Positions 1-11,300 of a stretch of 64,000 bases of DNA are shown here, piece by piece. The notes under the pieces are model-generated. The model was not told where the DNA came from and searched no databases. It saw only the letters and a program-made list of their open reading frames with translations. Both the position numbers and the translations under genes were made by a program. The stretch is from positions 520,333-584,332 of the forward strand of contig CAADRB010000035.1 in assembly GCA_900708905.1 (NCBI GenBank), written 5' to 3'. How positions within the stretch are numbered: position 1 is the stretch's first letter; every line of letters begins with the position of its first letter. Source of the stretch: Hymenolepis diminuta. Lineage: Eukaryota; Platyhelminthes; Cestoda; Cyclophyllidea; Hymenolepididae.

Positions 1-10
1 AGGCTGAGCA

Positions 11-29
11 AATCACGTCAGGGTCACCA
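11..29 (-). promoter_or_regulatory. primer-binding site complementary to tRNA-Trp
   Basis: The + strand reads AATCACGTCAGGGTCACCA, which equals the last 19 nt of mature animal tRNA-Trp (including CCA) except for one G-to-A change. It lies 4 nt from the LTR terminus at 34, the place a retrotransposon PBS must occupy. The match to tRNA-Trp is from memory of the human sequence, not from a database search. Confidence 0.75.
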
Positions 30-33
30 ATCA

Positions 34-427
34 TGTAGCGGATGCTACACCAATAAGTCTTTTTGCTACACCTAAATAATTCTCATAAGCAGTCCAAGTA
101 GCCTCCAGGAGAGTCCTCTATTATCAATTCACTCTATTATTATCCTCTATTATCAATTAGCTAGGCTCCGCTCAAAGTGGTAAGAACCAGAAAGATGCTG
201 AGTGGAGAGGGTTTATTGATCACTTCCTTGTTACTGTGAATCAAAAGTTTACTCATTAAATACAAAACCATGTTAGGCTGCAGGGATCTTGATTGCCGAT
301 TGATTGAGGAGGCCTCTATCCACACGTTCGCGCTTGTTCTCTACTCGACCGGTTACATGGCCGCACTTCCCGTGGTGAGTTCTAGCGCACGTGATTCAAT
401 CAGCCTTATTATGTTGTGCACCCCACA
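34..427 (-). repeat. LTR of the left-edge retrotransposon
   Basis: The block is bounded by TG...CA. The + strand starts TGTAGCGGATGCTACA and the other end is CCCCACA, so in minus orientation it starts TGTGGGG. It aligns along most of its length with 37778-38085. Landmarks shared by both are the GAGTCCTCTATTAT block, a block around TGGAGAGGGTTT, and GCAGGGAT followed by GGCCTCT. An AATAAA reads on the minus strand at 212-217. This copy is longer (394 bp), partly through a short internal duplication of TCCTCTATTATCAATT. Confidence 0.7.
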
Positions 428-1473
428 TAACTGAACATCTTCCTATGATTGCTTCCGCAATACCATTCACAATTTACAATAGTGAAGGTAGTCGTTTGCA
501 TAGTTTTTGACAGGATTTTCTGAACAATTCGCGGCGGTCTATTTGAGTTTTCACAGTGCGGTTATATCAACTCCAGGTTGTTTAGGAGGTTTTCAGAGGA
601 AACGTATATTTTTTTTCATAATAATTTCTACTGGTATTTTCGTTCTTCAATCTTGATACGTACGAAATATTTTGTTTTTCCAAAAAATCCGTTTTATCTG
701 TTTAGTAATGAAAAATGCTGCAAATGCAAAATTTACGTTAAGGTCCCTAAATCTAGAGACCAAATGTCATTACATGGCACTGACTTCGCAAAATATCTGA
801 TTAGTTTAAGAAGTGAATCTTGCTGCACTATTTGAATATCTCATCAGTGGAAAGTGTATCGGGGTTGATGTAATTTTTGAGAAGGCGAGTGTACCAAGTA
901 TTGTTCTGCCTTTTATTTTCAAGCTTCTTCAAAGAAATAATGTCCTCTTATTGATAAATTCTAGAATAAATAGGACTTAATAGGGACAAAGATGATGAAA
1001 TACTCCAATTCGTTCACAGTATTGGCTAGACTTACAAATTTCAGTGGTATATTAAATTTTCGACAGGGAGTCGTCGTATTTACTGTTATTGTTAATGGTA
1101 AAACAATAACATCTTTAATTTTTAGTTACAGAAAACCTGCAAACCTGTGAAAAATATAGTTTAATATGGGGCAAAAGTAGTGGAATGGTTTAGAGGCAGA
1201 GAATATATTTAGGGCACCTAAAGGGTTTCACCTCATTGCAATTCTGAAGAGAATTTGCAATTAAGAATACCCAGGCATTGACGTAATCAGATACGGAAAT
1301 GATGAGATTATAGTAGGAGAATCTAGCTTAGATGATGCTATCGGATTACTAACTTTGCACGGTCTTAGCAGAAACGAGAGATAACATTTAATAATTAAAT
1401 GTTCGGTTAGAAAATAACAAAGAAGAGGTAGTAACTTTGTAACCAGTATGTTGAATTACATGATCTTATGGGC
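428..1473. other. intergenic, no gene seen
   Basis: AT-rich sequence. The only sizeable open frame (578-835, +) shows no family resemblance and has no supporting splice or promoter context. No repeat was recognised here. Confidence 0.6.
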
Positions 1474-2447
1474 GGAGTTAATGGAGAAACTTGAGAGATG
1501 ACCCTCTGTATATTTCCAACATTACTCTTTATTAGCATTCTCTATGACAATACTTCGGTTTTTCGTCCTCGAAACCGCTGTAACATCTTTGTGTCCCTTT
1601 GACGCAAGATCCACATCTACCGCGCCTAAACTCGTCTATCGATTCCCCTCCCTTCTATAACCATCCCGTTTCATCAAAAGCACACTGCGCTGACGTCCTT
1701 GTTCAAGTGACTCATATAAACTGCTTTTGCATTCCCACGGGCGCGCAGTCACATGGTTGTCATACGCCTACTCCCAAGCTGTCCTCTCCTCGTTTTAGTT
1801 CCTTTCTCCCTCCTACCCGCTTGAATCCTCATTGTGGCTTGATCAATACATCTTGGACTAAACACCTCTTGGTATTCAAGTCTGTAATTGTCTTTGCTGT
1901 TGTTAGTTGTGTTGGAGTTAGATAACAACTAACGGTTTGCAGCTAACAAATTACGACAACAATAACAGTCACCAATTCGTAGCTGTTTGAGTAAAAGCTA
2001 ACAACAATCGTGGGACAGAACACCAAGAGTTGAGTAGACCAAAAATGTATTCAAGGCAACCACAACGAGTAACAGAGAGAGAGAGAGAGAGAGAGGGAGG
2101 GAGGGGCAGCGTGCTGAGGAAGAGAGGAGATGAACAGGACGTGTAGGAGTCCGCACTGATCAGTGTGTTGTCTGGAAAAACAAGAGTAGCTGCATATGAG
2201 TCACTTGGGTAAGGCCACGCCAGAGCATGAGCGCAGATGTGCCTTTTATGTGAAGTGAGGCGGCTATGGAAAAGAGGGGAAATCGATGGACGCGTTTAGA
2301 CATGTCAGACAGACTGGGGTTATGCGTCATAGGGACATAAATGAGGTCACTCCAACATCGTGAGTGTATTGTCGTGGAGAATGTGAATAAAGGGTAATTC
2401 TGGAAATGCATAGAGAGTTATCCTTCAGTTGTTACTCTAACTCAAAA
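1474..2447. repeat. long inverted duplication (imperfect hairpin), arms about 1474-1930 and 1985-2447
   Basis: The reverse complement of the right half aligns with the left half almost end to end. Paired landmarks include CCCTTTGACGC (left, near 1597) against CCCTATGACGC (right arm reversed, near 2327), ATCGATTCCCCTC against ATCGATTTCCCCTC, AAGTGACTCATAT in both, and CTCATTGTGG against CTCGTTGTGG near the centre. The spacer is about 50 bp. The right arm carries a (GA)n tract with no equal in the left arm. Open frames in this block (1599-1925 + and 2160-2411 -) are mirror images of the same repeat, not genes. Confidence 0.75.
2074..2106. repeat. (GA)n microsatellite grading into GGGA repeats
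   Basis: Uninterrupted GA dinucleotides from about 2074 to 2095, followed by GGGAGGGAGGGG. It lies inside the right arm of the inverted duplication. Confidence 0.9.
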
Positions 2448-5229
2448 AAACTAAAAAATGGTAGATACGACCTGCACACAACTATCCGCAGAAGGCAAAC
2501 AACTGGATAAAAAAATGGTATGCAAATTACGATAATAGATAGCCCAAATGCGAAAGAAAACCATAGCATATTCTTGAGAACGGGTAAAGGTATTACAGAT
2601 ATCATTACTTCAAGCGGTCAGAATACATTTTGAATCTTTTCCAATTGCTTTTCAAGCAAGAGCTTTGACTTGTGGTTATACTTCGGCGCCAATGGAAATA
2701 ACCTACAATTTAACATCTTGGTTATAACGATTGCTCCGTTTTGAAAACGTAGTTAGGACACCTACCCCGAGGTACTAAAATATTGCAGCATTTTAGTATT
2801 CCTCCACAATATTTCGAAATAACGTTGGAATAACATCAAAAGTGTAAAAGCAACAGATATACAATCAAATTTTGCTTTAAGTGCAATTTTCAGAGAGTGT
2901 TTCGAATATTGTTCCATTTTTCTGCAATAAATATTTAAAAGAAAAATGAAATGAACCCAATTGCAAAGTCACTAGACTTGTTATTCGTATTGGTTATATT
3001 TGTTCATTATTTTGAAAAGTTTTCAAGTAACTGACAATCCTTGTCTAACTAAACACCTTGGCTGATTTTTTCATAAATATCAAAAATAATATCATGTTTT
3101 CATAAAATATGATGTTTTTTTTAGAAACAGTACTTTATCGGCTTAAAATTAGTCAATTATGCATCTAATTTGACATAAATTGGTTCAAAACTGTGAATCC
3201 CGAAGTTTTTTACATTAACGTGGACTTAAATCATTTAGAAATAAGAGGCGTTATCTAATTGTCGTGGACTCATTCAAAATTGGCTAATTTGACTAGAAGA
3301 AAACGGATAGGAGGTATGAGTAGGAATTGGGGAGATTCAAATCTCAGAGATCTACAAAATGTTACCTCACACTTCAGAAGCATTTAATACTTACACGAAT
3401 TCAATGCATTAGAATTTATACATAAACGATTCAACGAATTTGTAGTGTCTGAGCACTCTGCTCACTCTCACTGTGTGTGACTCATACGCCTTCCCAAACT
3501 GTCAATCGCTCATCTATGTGCAACGAACGGAACATCGATCAACCGTCTTAGCGTAATTCATTTTACGTATCCGGATTATCCTTATTCAGTACTGACGCCC
3601 CTTATTCTACTCCCAGTTGCTCCAACTACTCCTTCCTACCCCTCTCATTCATTTCTAGTCGTCCAATCAAATTACTGGTCATCCTTCACTAGGGAATGAC
3701 TCCTGTATCATTTAAAATTAAGGAGATCATCAGTTCAATAAGGGGACATCACATTACCTATAATTTAATTGAGATTTGTGCTAATTTAAATATACGTCAC
3801 TTCCGATTTCTTTTGACTTATAGGTTCAGCCTTGTTTTAATTTTAGCCATATGCATTCAATTTTACACAGAAAGATTTAGTAAACTTAAATTTCACGAAA
3901 TTGATTTCTAGTTGAAAAAAAGGATAACTAGAAAATAAAATTTGAAAATGCCGGAATTCGCTCTGATAAAGCATGCATTTTATTCGACCAATATAGTAAG
4001 TTAACAGAGCTTACAAATAATAAGTAAATACGGACGTTCGTTTTATAAATGTTTAATTACTTTAAAATTAGAGAAATACTACATCATATTAGCAAATGTG
4101 TATGTTAGACACCAGATCAGTTCTTATTGAAGTGCTCGTTGACTCCATATCAGCTAATTAATAATTGATATTTAATTTTAGTATGGGGATTGATAAAGGG
4201 TTAAGAAACAGTTACTGAATGAAAACAGTAGAGTTTCAAATAAATACAGTATTTTTATTTGAAATTTTTTCGTATTATAAGCAAAATATAATAACTCAAT
4301 GTAACACAAATTTAACTCAATTCTAAAGGTATTGATCTGCTTCAAAAAGAAAAAAAATAATAAAGAATTGAGTATATTAGGCCGTTTGGCTTATGTTGCA
4401 TAGTTAAATCGAAGAATATTTTGAGAACACCGAAGGTATAATAACGAACTTGATTGGACGACATGTAACTGATGGAAAATGAAGAAGCATGTGGAAAAAT
4501 ACGAAAAATAGTGAGGTGAAAGCTATCTAAATAATTATGGTGCAATATATAACGGTCTCAAAAAACTCACCTTTAATACTGCACTGTTTTAATATGTTAC
4601 TATTCCAACTTGTATTTACAAATGGATTAACTTGAGCACTTGAATTTTATTTAAGCAGATGATTAATTCAACACCATTTAAAAATCTACATTATTATTTT
4701 AAAGCGGATATTGATTTTACGTATGTGATACAGTGATTAAGCCGAGAAGACAAATTGAGATAATATACAAAATATTTAAATACCATTTTTTCTTTCTAAA
4801 CTAAAATTTAAGTAAAGTTTTCATAATAAGTTCTACATATACAATATAATGAACCTCAGATTATTCATAATTCTGGGGGAGATAATATCAAATACGCTAA
4901 TTTGTAGTATATAATACATATATTTATCTTTATGAAGGCAGTTAAACTAAAAATCGCCGCGTTAAACTTAAATTTATATCACCTATAGCGAAAAATGCTT
5001 TTGGGTAGGGAAAAGAGGACAATATCGTTCTTGAAAATCTATGCAAATTTAAAATAGCAGCAGTAGTATCTAAAACCTTGAATACAGGTGTACATCTAAC
5101 ACATGTGATTTAATGGGCTTTATAATTAATAAAATTTGTAAGTTTATTACAAATACACTTTCCAAGTTATGATATTTATCAATGTAAAGTAGATTTAGGT
5201 AATATTTAATCAAGACGTATTGACACATG
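2448..5229. other. intergenic, AT-rich, one repeat fragment
   Basis: No coding region was recognised. A C/T-rich stretch at about 3450-3690 resembles the inner half of the left arm of the inverted duplication (shared GTCATACGCC/CTCATACGCC and CTCCTTCCTACCC-type blocks), so it may be a third, single-arm copy. The open frames at 3696-3911 (+) and 4342-4545 (-) show nothing recognisable. Confidence 0.5.
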
Positions 5230-5313
5230 ACCTTCAAGCACGTGAACAATTGTTAAAATCACTCATAGTGTGCGCGGGATTAGCTGTGGTGTTCGAAGTC
5301 TCCAGCCGCGGAA
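5230..5313 (+). promoter_or_regulatory. proximal upstream region of SPTLC1
   Basis: The 84 bp before the start codon include an E-box (CACGTG, 5239-5244) and a GC-richer patch (GTGCGCGGG, about 5271-5279) in otherwise AT-rich DNA. Several AG dinucleotides just before the ATG could serve as trans-splice acceptors, as is common in flatworms, but none can be singled out. Confidence 0.35.
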
Positions 5314-5338
5314 ATGGCTTCATTTTTCTCTGATTTCG
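5314..5338 (+). CDS. SPTLC1: SPTLC1 exon 1
   Basis: Encodes MASFFSDF plus one base (phase 1). This ATG was chosen because it alone joins the downstream frame through a 34-nt GT-AG intron; the downstream frame itself is closed by a TGA at 5360-5362. Confidence 0.8.
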
Positions 5339-8300
5339 GTATGATTCCTCTATTATTTTTGACATACTTCAGAGGATCAATTTTCTGAATATACTTGGCC
5401 TCGTCTCATATATAGTGCCGTTCGTGTTCCTGCATATCACTTCTATTTTGAAATATTTCTTATACTTGGTATTATTTGGTTACTTTTCAAAAGAAGTTAC
5501 AACATTCATGACAAAGTTAAACTCTCAGAAAAAGAAAAGGAGGACTTATTGAAAGAATGGGTCCCAGAGCCTCTTGTTCCTGCATCATGGCAACCATCAA
5601 AGAAATGTTTGGAGCGTTTTTCCAGAGCGGCTGTTGGACCCATCAAAAAGTGTGCCTGGGTTATTGTTTTTACCTATTTTTAGATATGTACAATTTCAAG
5701 GTAAAGATGGCCATGCATCGTCACCCTTCCTCAACGTCGCGAGTCTGAATTTTCTAGATTTTATTGGGGACGGTAACCTGAATAAAGTTGCTATCGAAGC
5801 CCTTAGAAAGTATGGTCTTGGCGCTTGTGGTCCTCGTGGTTTTTACGGGACTTTTGACGCCCATCTTGATCTTGAGAGGGTTCTAGAAAGCTTTCTTGGT
5901 GTTGAAGAAGTTGCTTTGTATTCCTATGGTTTCTCCACTATTGCTAGCGCCATTCCAGCTTACGCCAAACGCACTGATCTCATTTTTGCAGACGATGGAG
6001 TCAGTCAAGCAGTTAGAGAGGGTCTTATTGCTTCCCGGAGCACAATTAGATTCTTCCGACACAATGACATCGATCATCTTGAGGAATTAATGCGTGGTCA
6101 GGAGGCTGAAGACCTTTTGGATCCATCAAGAGCCAGTCAAATCCGACGTTTTCTGGTTGTTGAAGGTCTCTATCTCGATTATGGAGATATCTGTCCTCTG
6201 CCCCAACTTGTCGACTTGAAGTACAAATACAAAGTTCGAATTATTATGGATGAATCGATTTCCTTCGGTGTGCTTGGAAAAGCGGGTCGGGGAGTGACTG
6301 AGTACTTTGGAATCGGCGTTGAACACGTTGATGTCATCACAGGTTAGTTGACTCCCTGTCTCTTTTTCTGTCCATGTAAACACGCGATTCGGTGATTTTT
6401 CATTTCGATGTGAAAGTATGCTGCTCACGCCACCTCACTCTCATCCCAATTTCGTGACAGAAAACAGTTTCGTTATTATTTTTAGCGGGAAATACATTTC
6501 AGAATCCTCATAATCGCTTTTAAAATCTCATGCTTTTTGGAAGCAGTTTTAACGCTTTTTGAGCTTTGTTAATTTTTTATTTATTTATTATTTTTAGTTT
6601 CAGTTTTTGAGGCAATCGGAGTTTGCACTTTTTCCTGGACTTTGTTGTTTTGATTAGCACTTTGTCACTGGTGATGAGTTAAATCTTAATGTCGAGCGAT
6701 ATGTGACCTATCATTTAATCACCACACGAATTAAACCGCCATTTCTAGGCGGATGGTTTTTTATACCCTCGGGGAGCTGCATTATTCTAACCATTTCTTT
6801 TTTATCTATTACTGGGGAATTTGATTTCGCGCTTGTAGCGCCTCGAGTGCTTTCAGAAATTTTTTTGAGAATAGATATTCTGAAACCGTTTTGATGGGAA
6901 ACTCGCATTCTGCTAGCTCTCCTCGAAACAAGGATTAACCAGAGCGTCTAGTCGTCGGCATCTCTGAGCCCCATCTCTTGTTTGTCTCGACCGCTGGAGT
7001 AGTGAATCCAAAATTTCTTCATTATGATTGGCTTTAAAGGTTTCTAATATTAGTTTAGATTCAACTGTGAGATTGTAGTTTATTGAACTAAACTGTCTTC
7101 AATACGGAATGGGTACTACTTCATTACAATCTGAGAACTTAAGACCAATTGTTAGTAATATCCTTTCTTAAGCAATAAACTCCCATTAGGGTAGATTCGC
7201 GTCACCTTTAATGTCCTAATTGAGGGTAACATTTTGGCGGGTGCCTGCTCTGCCATCCTTATGGTCTGCGGATTTGAAACCATTCAGAAACAGACCATTA
7301 GAAGTCATCGGTGGTTACAATAGCCACAAAACAGTAATATCGTCGACAATGCTTTCCACCCAGCGAGCATTCGCTTGCGGTTAGTGGTGTTAAGAGTTCA
7401 CTTGAGTATTTCAACCATTATAAACTGGCTACTCAGGTGAATCAAATAACATTCTGGTATGACATTTTGAAAAATTAGCGGAGCGACTTCCGTCTTGTTA
7501 AATACTTTACTGTTTGTCTTCAAAATGTGCTTAGAAGATTGATTGTCATTGAATTTAATGTTAACATGAAGGAGAATGTTCTCAAATGTGGCATTTCAAC
7601 CACTCCCGTCTTCCGCAAAACTTAAGTATTACGGGATTAGTTGATAACTGCCCTGAAGAAAATCAATCTCGTCGATAGTGCTAAAGTATTACCTTCTTTG
7701 TCATTATTCACATACACTTAACAGCTTTGAAATTCTCATTTCTTGCGCGAATTTTCTTAAAACATCCTCATAATTCGTGTTATCTTGTTGTTAAATGCCA
7801 AATGTATTCATACCACAGGTGGAATGATTAAAGAGCACGTAGAAAGCGACTTTACCATTTGAGCAAGTGCAGCTCAAATAGGTGGCGTCGTTGAGTGACA
7901 GTGCCTATATTGAAGGATGAGGTCTAGAAATCTGATCAGACATTTTTAGGATAATTTGCGTCAATCATTTAGGGTTCATTGTAGTGCTAGCCAAGTTCTT
8001 CCTTGATCTGCGCTTTTCACCTTCTTCAGAATTTAATTAGAGCACGAGGAACGATAAGTCCTATTGCTAATGTCCATTGTTTGTTTGATTGTTTAAAATT
8101 TGATTTCAACGTTAAGAATCCTTGCAAAAATTATAGTTGCTGGAAGATCTTTTTCTCCGTTTTCTCAATAGAATTTTTATTGTTCGATTTTTCCACCATA
8201 TTTACGCGACTAGTATGTGTGATATCTGGGTTCTTGGTGTCAGGATATGCTAAAGTTTCTTTGAGACACGGCAATTTTTAAGTGTGATTGACTTTCTCTG

Positions 8301-11300
8301 TCGTCAAGTTCGTCTCGTTTATCTCTCCAATGCATTGCAATTAACACTTACTAATACACTATGATGTTCTTTTTGGGATATTCCAGGGATATTTGTACGT
8401 AGTTCTCAATAAGTTGTAGAATTGACTCGCGATTATTTGGTTTGATTTATCCCATATCACTTTGTTGCCTAGTACGTCGGGTCTTCCCCATATCTTGCTA
8501 ACGATATATTATATTTGGATATAGAGAGGGAGATGGCGGAATGCGAGATTTGATCTGGAATGTTGGGTAAAATTTTTTTTTCAAAGATTTTCACTACGTT
8601 CTCCTCGATGGATGATTTCTTAAACCACTTTCTTTTTGCATTATAATGTTTGAGTCATTTAAAGATTTTTACTTGATTTCGTGAGAATTTGCGCTCGAGC
8701 TGTAAAATGTAATGCTCCCTGGAGTATGCGAGCGATTTTGGAGGGAGTACAGTCTTAAACAGGAACTGAAATGGCTTCGGATGTTTCATTGATCATACTG
8801 TCAATTGCCTAAATGTCATTCTCACATCTAATTATAAATGTAATGCAAATCCATCTTCAAACAATTTTTTCCTACTTTTAAGGTGGCAAACGCCCCAAAA
8901 TGTTGAAAAAAATCCCCATGTGTGATCTGTGTAGTAAATAGTTAACGATTCCAAACTTCCTAGACCAAGTTTCTCTGCTCTTCCTAAAGTTTTTTACCTC
9001 AATGCTCCTTGTATAAATTCCACCTTATTTAAGACCCAAGACATGCGTCCGCTTGTTCTAATAGCGTTATATGTGCACTCACTTTCTAAAGCACCAACTT
9101 TGAAATAGATGAAATGAGGAAATTCCTCAAAATTAACCAGTGGGTATGGCTCCTTAACTAAGTACACAAAAAGAGAATTTGAATTGTGTCCCATTACCAT
9201 TATTTCGTGTAGTTGATTATCTGTTATCTTCAAATACAAATATGGTATGATTATTAGTAACCATTGGCAAAGGAAACAGTTATCTCGACTTGTTGAAAGG
9301 TTTTAAGCACGAGAAATATTAAAACTGTCCAATAAGCGGCGAGGGTCATCGTTATTATCTTATTTCGTCTGAATTCTGAATTCGTTGTTTTAGTTTTCCT
9401 GTGCTTTATGTTTATAACTCACTGCATCATGTTCTAAAGTTAAAATTTTAGCATTTTATCCCTTGATTGTTGATAGAATGAGGTCCGTGTCCGGATGTTG
9501 ATTGTTCTTTCTCATTCTCATTTACTGTTTTCATATTAACAGGATCATTGGAGAATGCAATTGGTGTTTGCGGTGGTTTCTGCGCGGGATCGCACTTCGT
9601 GGTCGATCACCAACGTCTCTCAGGTCAGGGCTACTGTTTCTCAGCCTCTCTTCCGCCCATGCTGGCTGCAGGCGCTCAAGTCGCTATTGAGACTCTGGCA
9701 GCGGAGAACGGTGTCAGACAGGCTCGTCTTCGTGAACTCTCCCATCGTCTCTTCAGTGCCCTCAATAAACCTGATATTGGGGCCATCTGGTGTCTTGACC
9801 ATCATGCTCAACCCGATTCCCCTGTCATGCACATTCGACTGGCCATTGGAGAGAACTCGATTGACCGATTGGAAGAGGCATGCGATTTAGCCGCTCAGTT
9901 ACCTACCAAGGAACAAGGGGATGGGCTTAAGGTCACTCCTGTTCTTCTTACTGTTGCTCGGTGAGTTGACCCCATTCTTTGGGAGTTGTGAGAAGTTAAT
10001 TTGGTTTCGGGTTTAAAACTCTAGCCAAGTGGAATGAATCATACCCTGTCTATTCACTGGTGGCGTACTTGTGATCTAGACATTTTACAACGCATATTTG
10101 CCCAGTGAGATGACTAGACTGATCCTCTGATACAATCCAGAATCTATTTTATTTACGTTAGGTTTTAATGGGCAAGATAAGATTGAATCGATCATTGATC
10201 TTCCATGTTCGATATGGCGGAATGTGGTTAGTCAGACGAAGAACCGGTCGATGGATTGCTGTTGACCTCGATAAGCCTTTTAGCAGAAGCACTAGCAACT
10301 ATGTTTTCTGATTTTCCCCTAGTTATTCTTTAGACCATACCTTCTGTCATCTACCACTCTTCCCTACGACAACAAGGTAGTGAAAGAGGGGATAAGATGG
10401 TGGTGGTCAAGGTTTACTGACAGAAGACCGGGAGCCCTGCTAAGAGAGGGGTAAAGAGTGTGGGTAACGGATGAATTGTATATTTACAAGAAGTATATAA
10501 GTTTATATAGGACTGTGGGGTGTTCAAAATCGTCTGTGTCTCCTACAGATGATCAAGGTAAATATAATGGCAGGAGTCTGGATTGGTGATCAAAATGAGT
10601 TTATCAGTACGAAATCCGTGGTCGTATGTAGAGAATAGAGTTGAGGAAAAATTTCAATTCGGGAAAATTTTCTCCATTTGGGCGCTATACCGTTAACCCT
10701 ACCATAGTGATGATATGGTCTTGATAGTGTTCTTACTGGACACAACAAAGTTCTATATGGTTCACTTATCAGAATAAATGTCAGGGATTTAAAGTGGTTT
10801 GATTTCGTGTGTGACACGAAATCAGTGGTAGAGTAAGTCTCACTAAGCAGGTGTTAGACAAGAGAAGGGGAAATCGATTTGTGAATCATGAAAACAGATG
10901 ACATAGATGGACAACAGATGAATAGTGCTGTCTTATAGCCATATTTTTTCGGGGATAGTTTTCGTATGCATTTGTCGATTTATAATTTGTGTGTTAAATG
11001 ATCCTTTTTTCACTATTTCATTATTATCCGTCATGCATTTTTTCAACCTCAATTCATTCCATTGTGGTGAAGAGAGTGAAAAAATTAACGCATTGCAATG
11101 GGGAATGTGAGTTCTTATTCGAATATATATTTTTCGTCAATAAAAAGTAGGCTTTGGTTCAAATCTCCAGTTTGATCTTTTTTCTTCGAAATCGCATTTA
11201 GATGTGTTTTTGGGAGTTGAAATGAAAATTTGTCTCATGTTTAGATTCGAGCTGATAACTTTCGCCCACGTATTTTGTTTGATCCATCGAAAGTGATTTT

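Larger units (their letters stand above)
1..427 (-). mobile_element. 5' end of a Ty3/Gypsy-type LTR retrotransposon (CsRn1-like), truncated by window edge
   Basis: Seen: an LTR-like block at 34-427 followed, in minus-strand reading, by a 19-nt match (positions 29 down to 11) to the complement of the 3' end of animal tRNA-Trp, one mismatch, 4 nt from the LTR end. A related copy of the same LTR lies at 37778-38085. Known: Ty3/Gypsy elements of the CsRn1/Kabuki group are primed by tRNA-Trp. Inference: the element runs on the minus strand with its 5' LTR here, and gag-pol lies to the left, outside the window. No element protein is visible here. The two LTR copies are well diverged, so the insertion is not recent. 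Confidence 0.75.

Noticed and set aside
1599..2411. Open frames on both strands (108 and 83 codons) with similar peptides
   Set aside because: They are the two arms of the inverted duplication read in opposite directions; no codon constraint or known domain.
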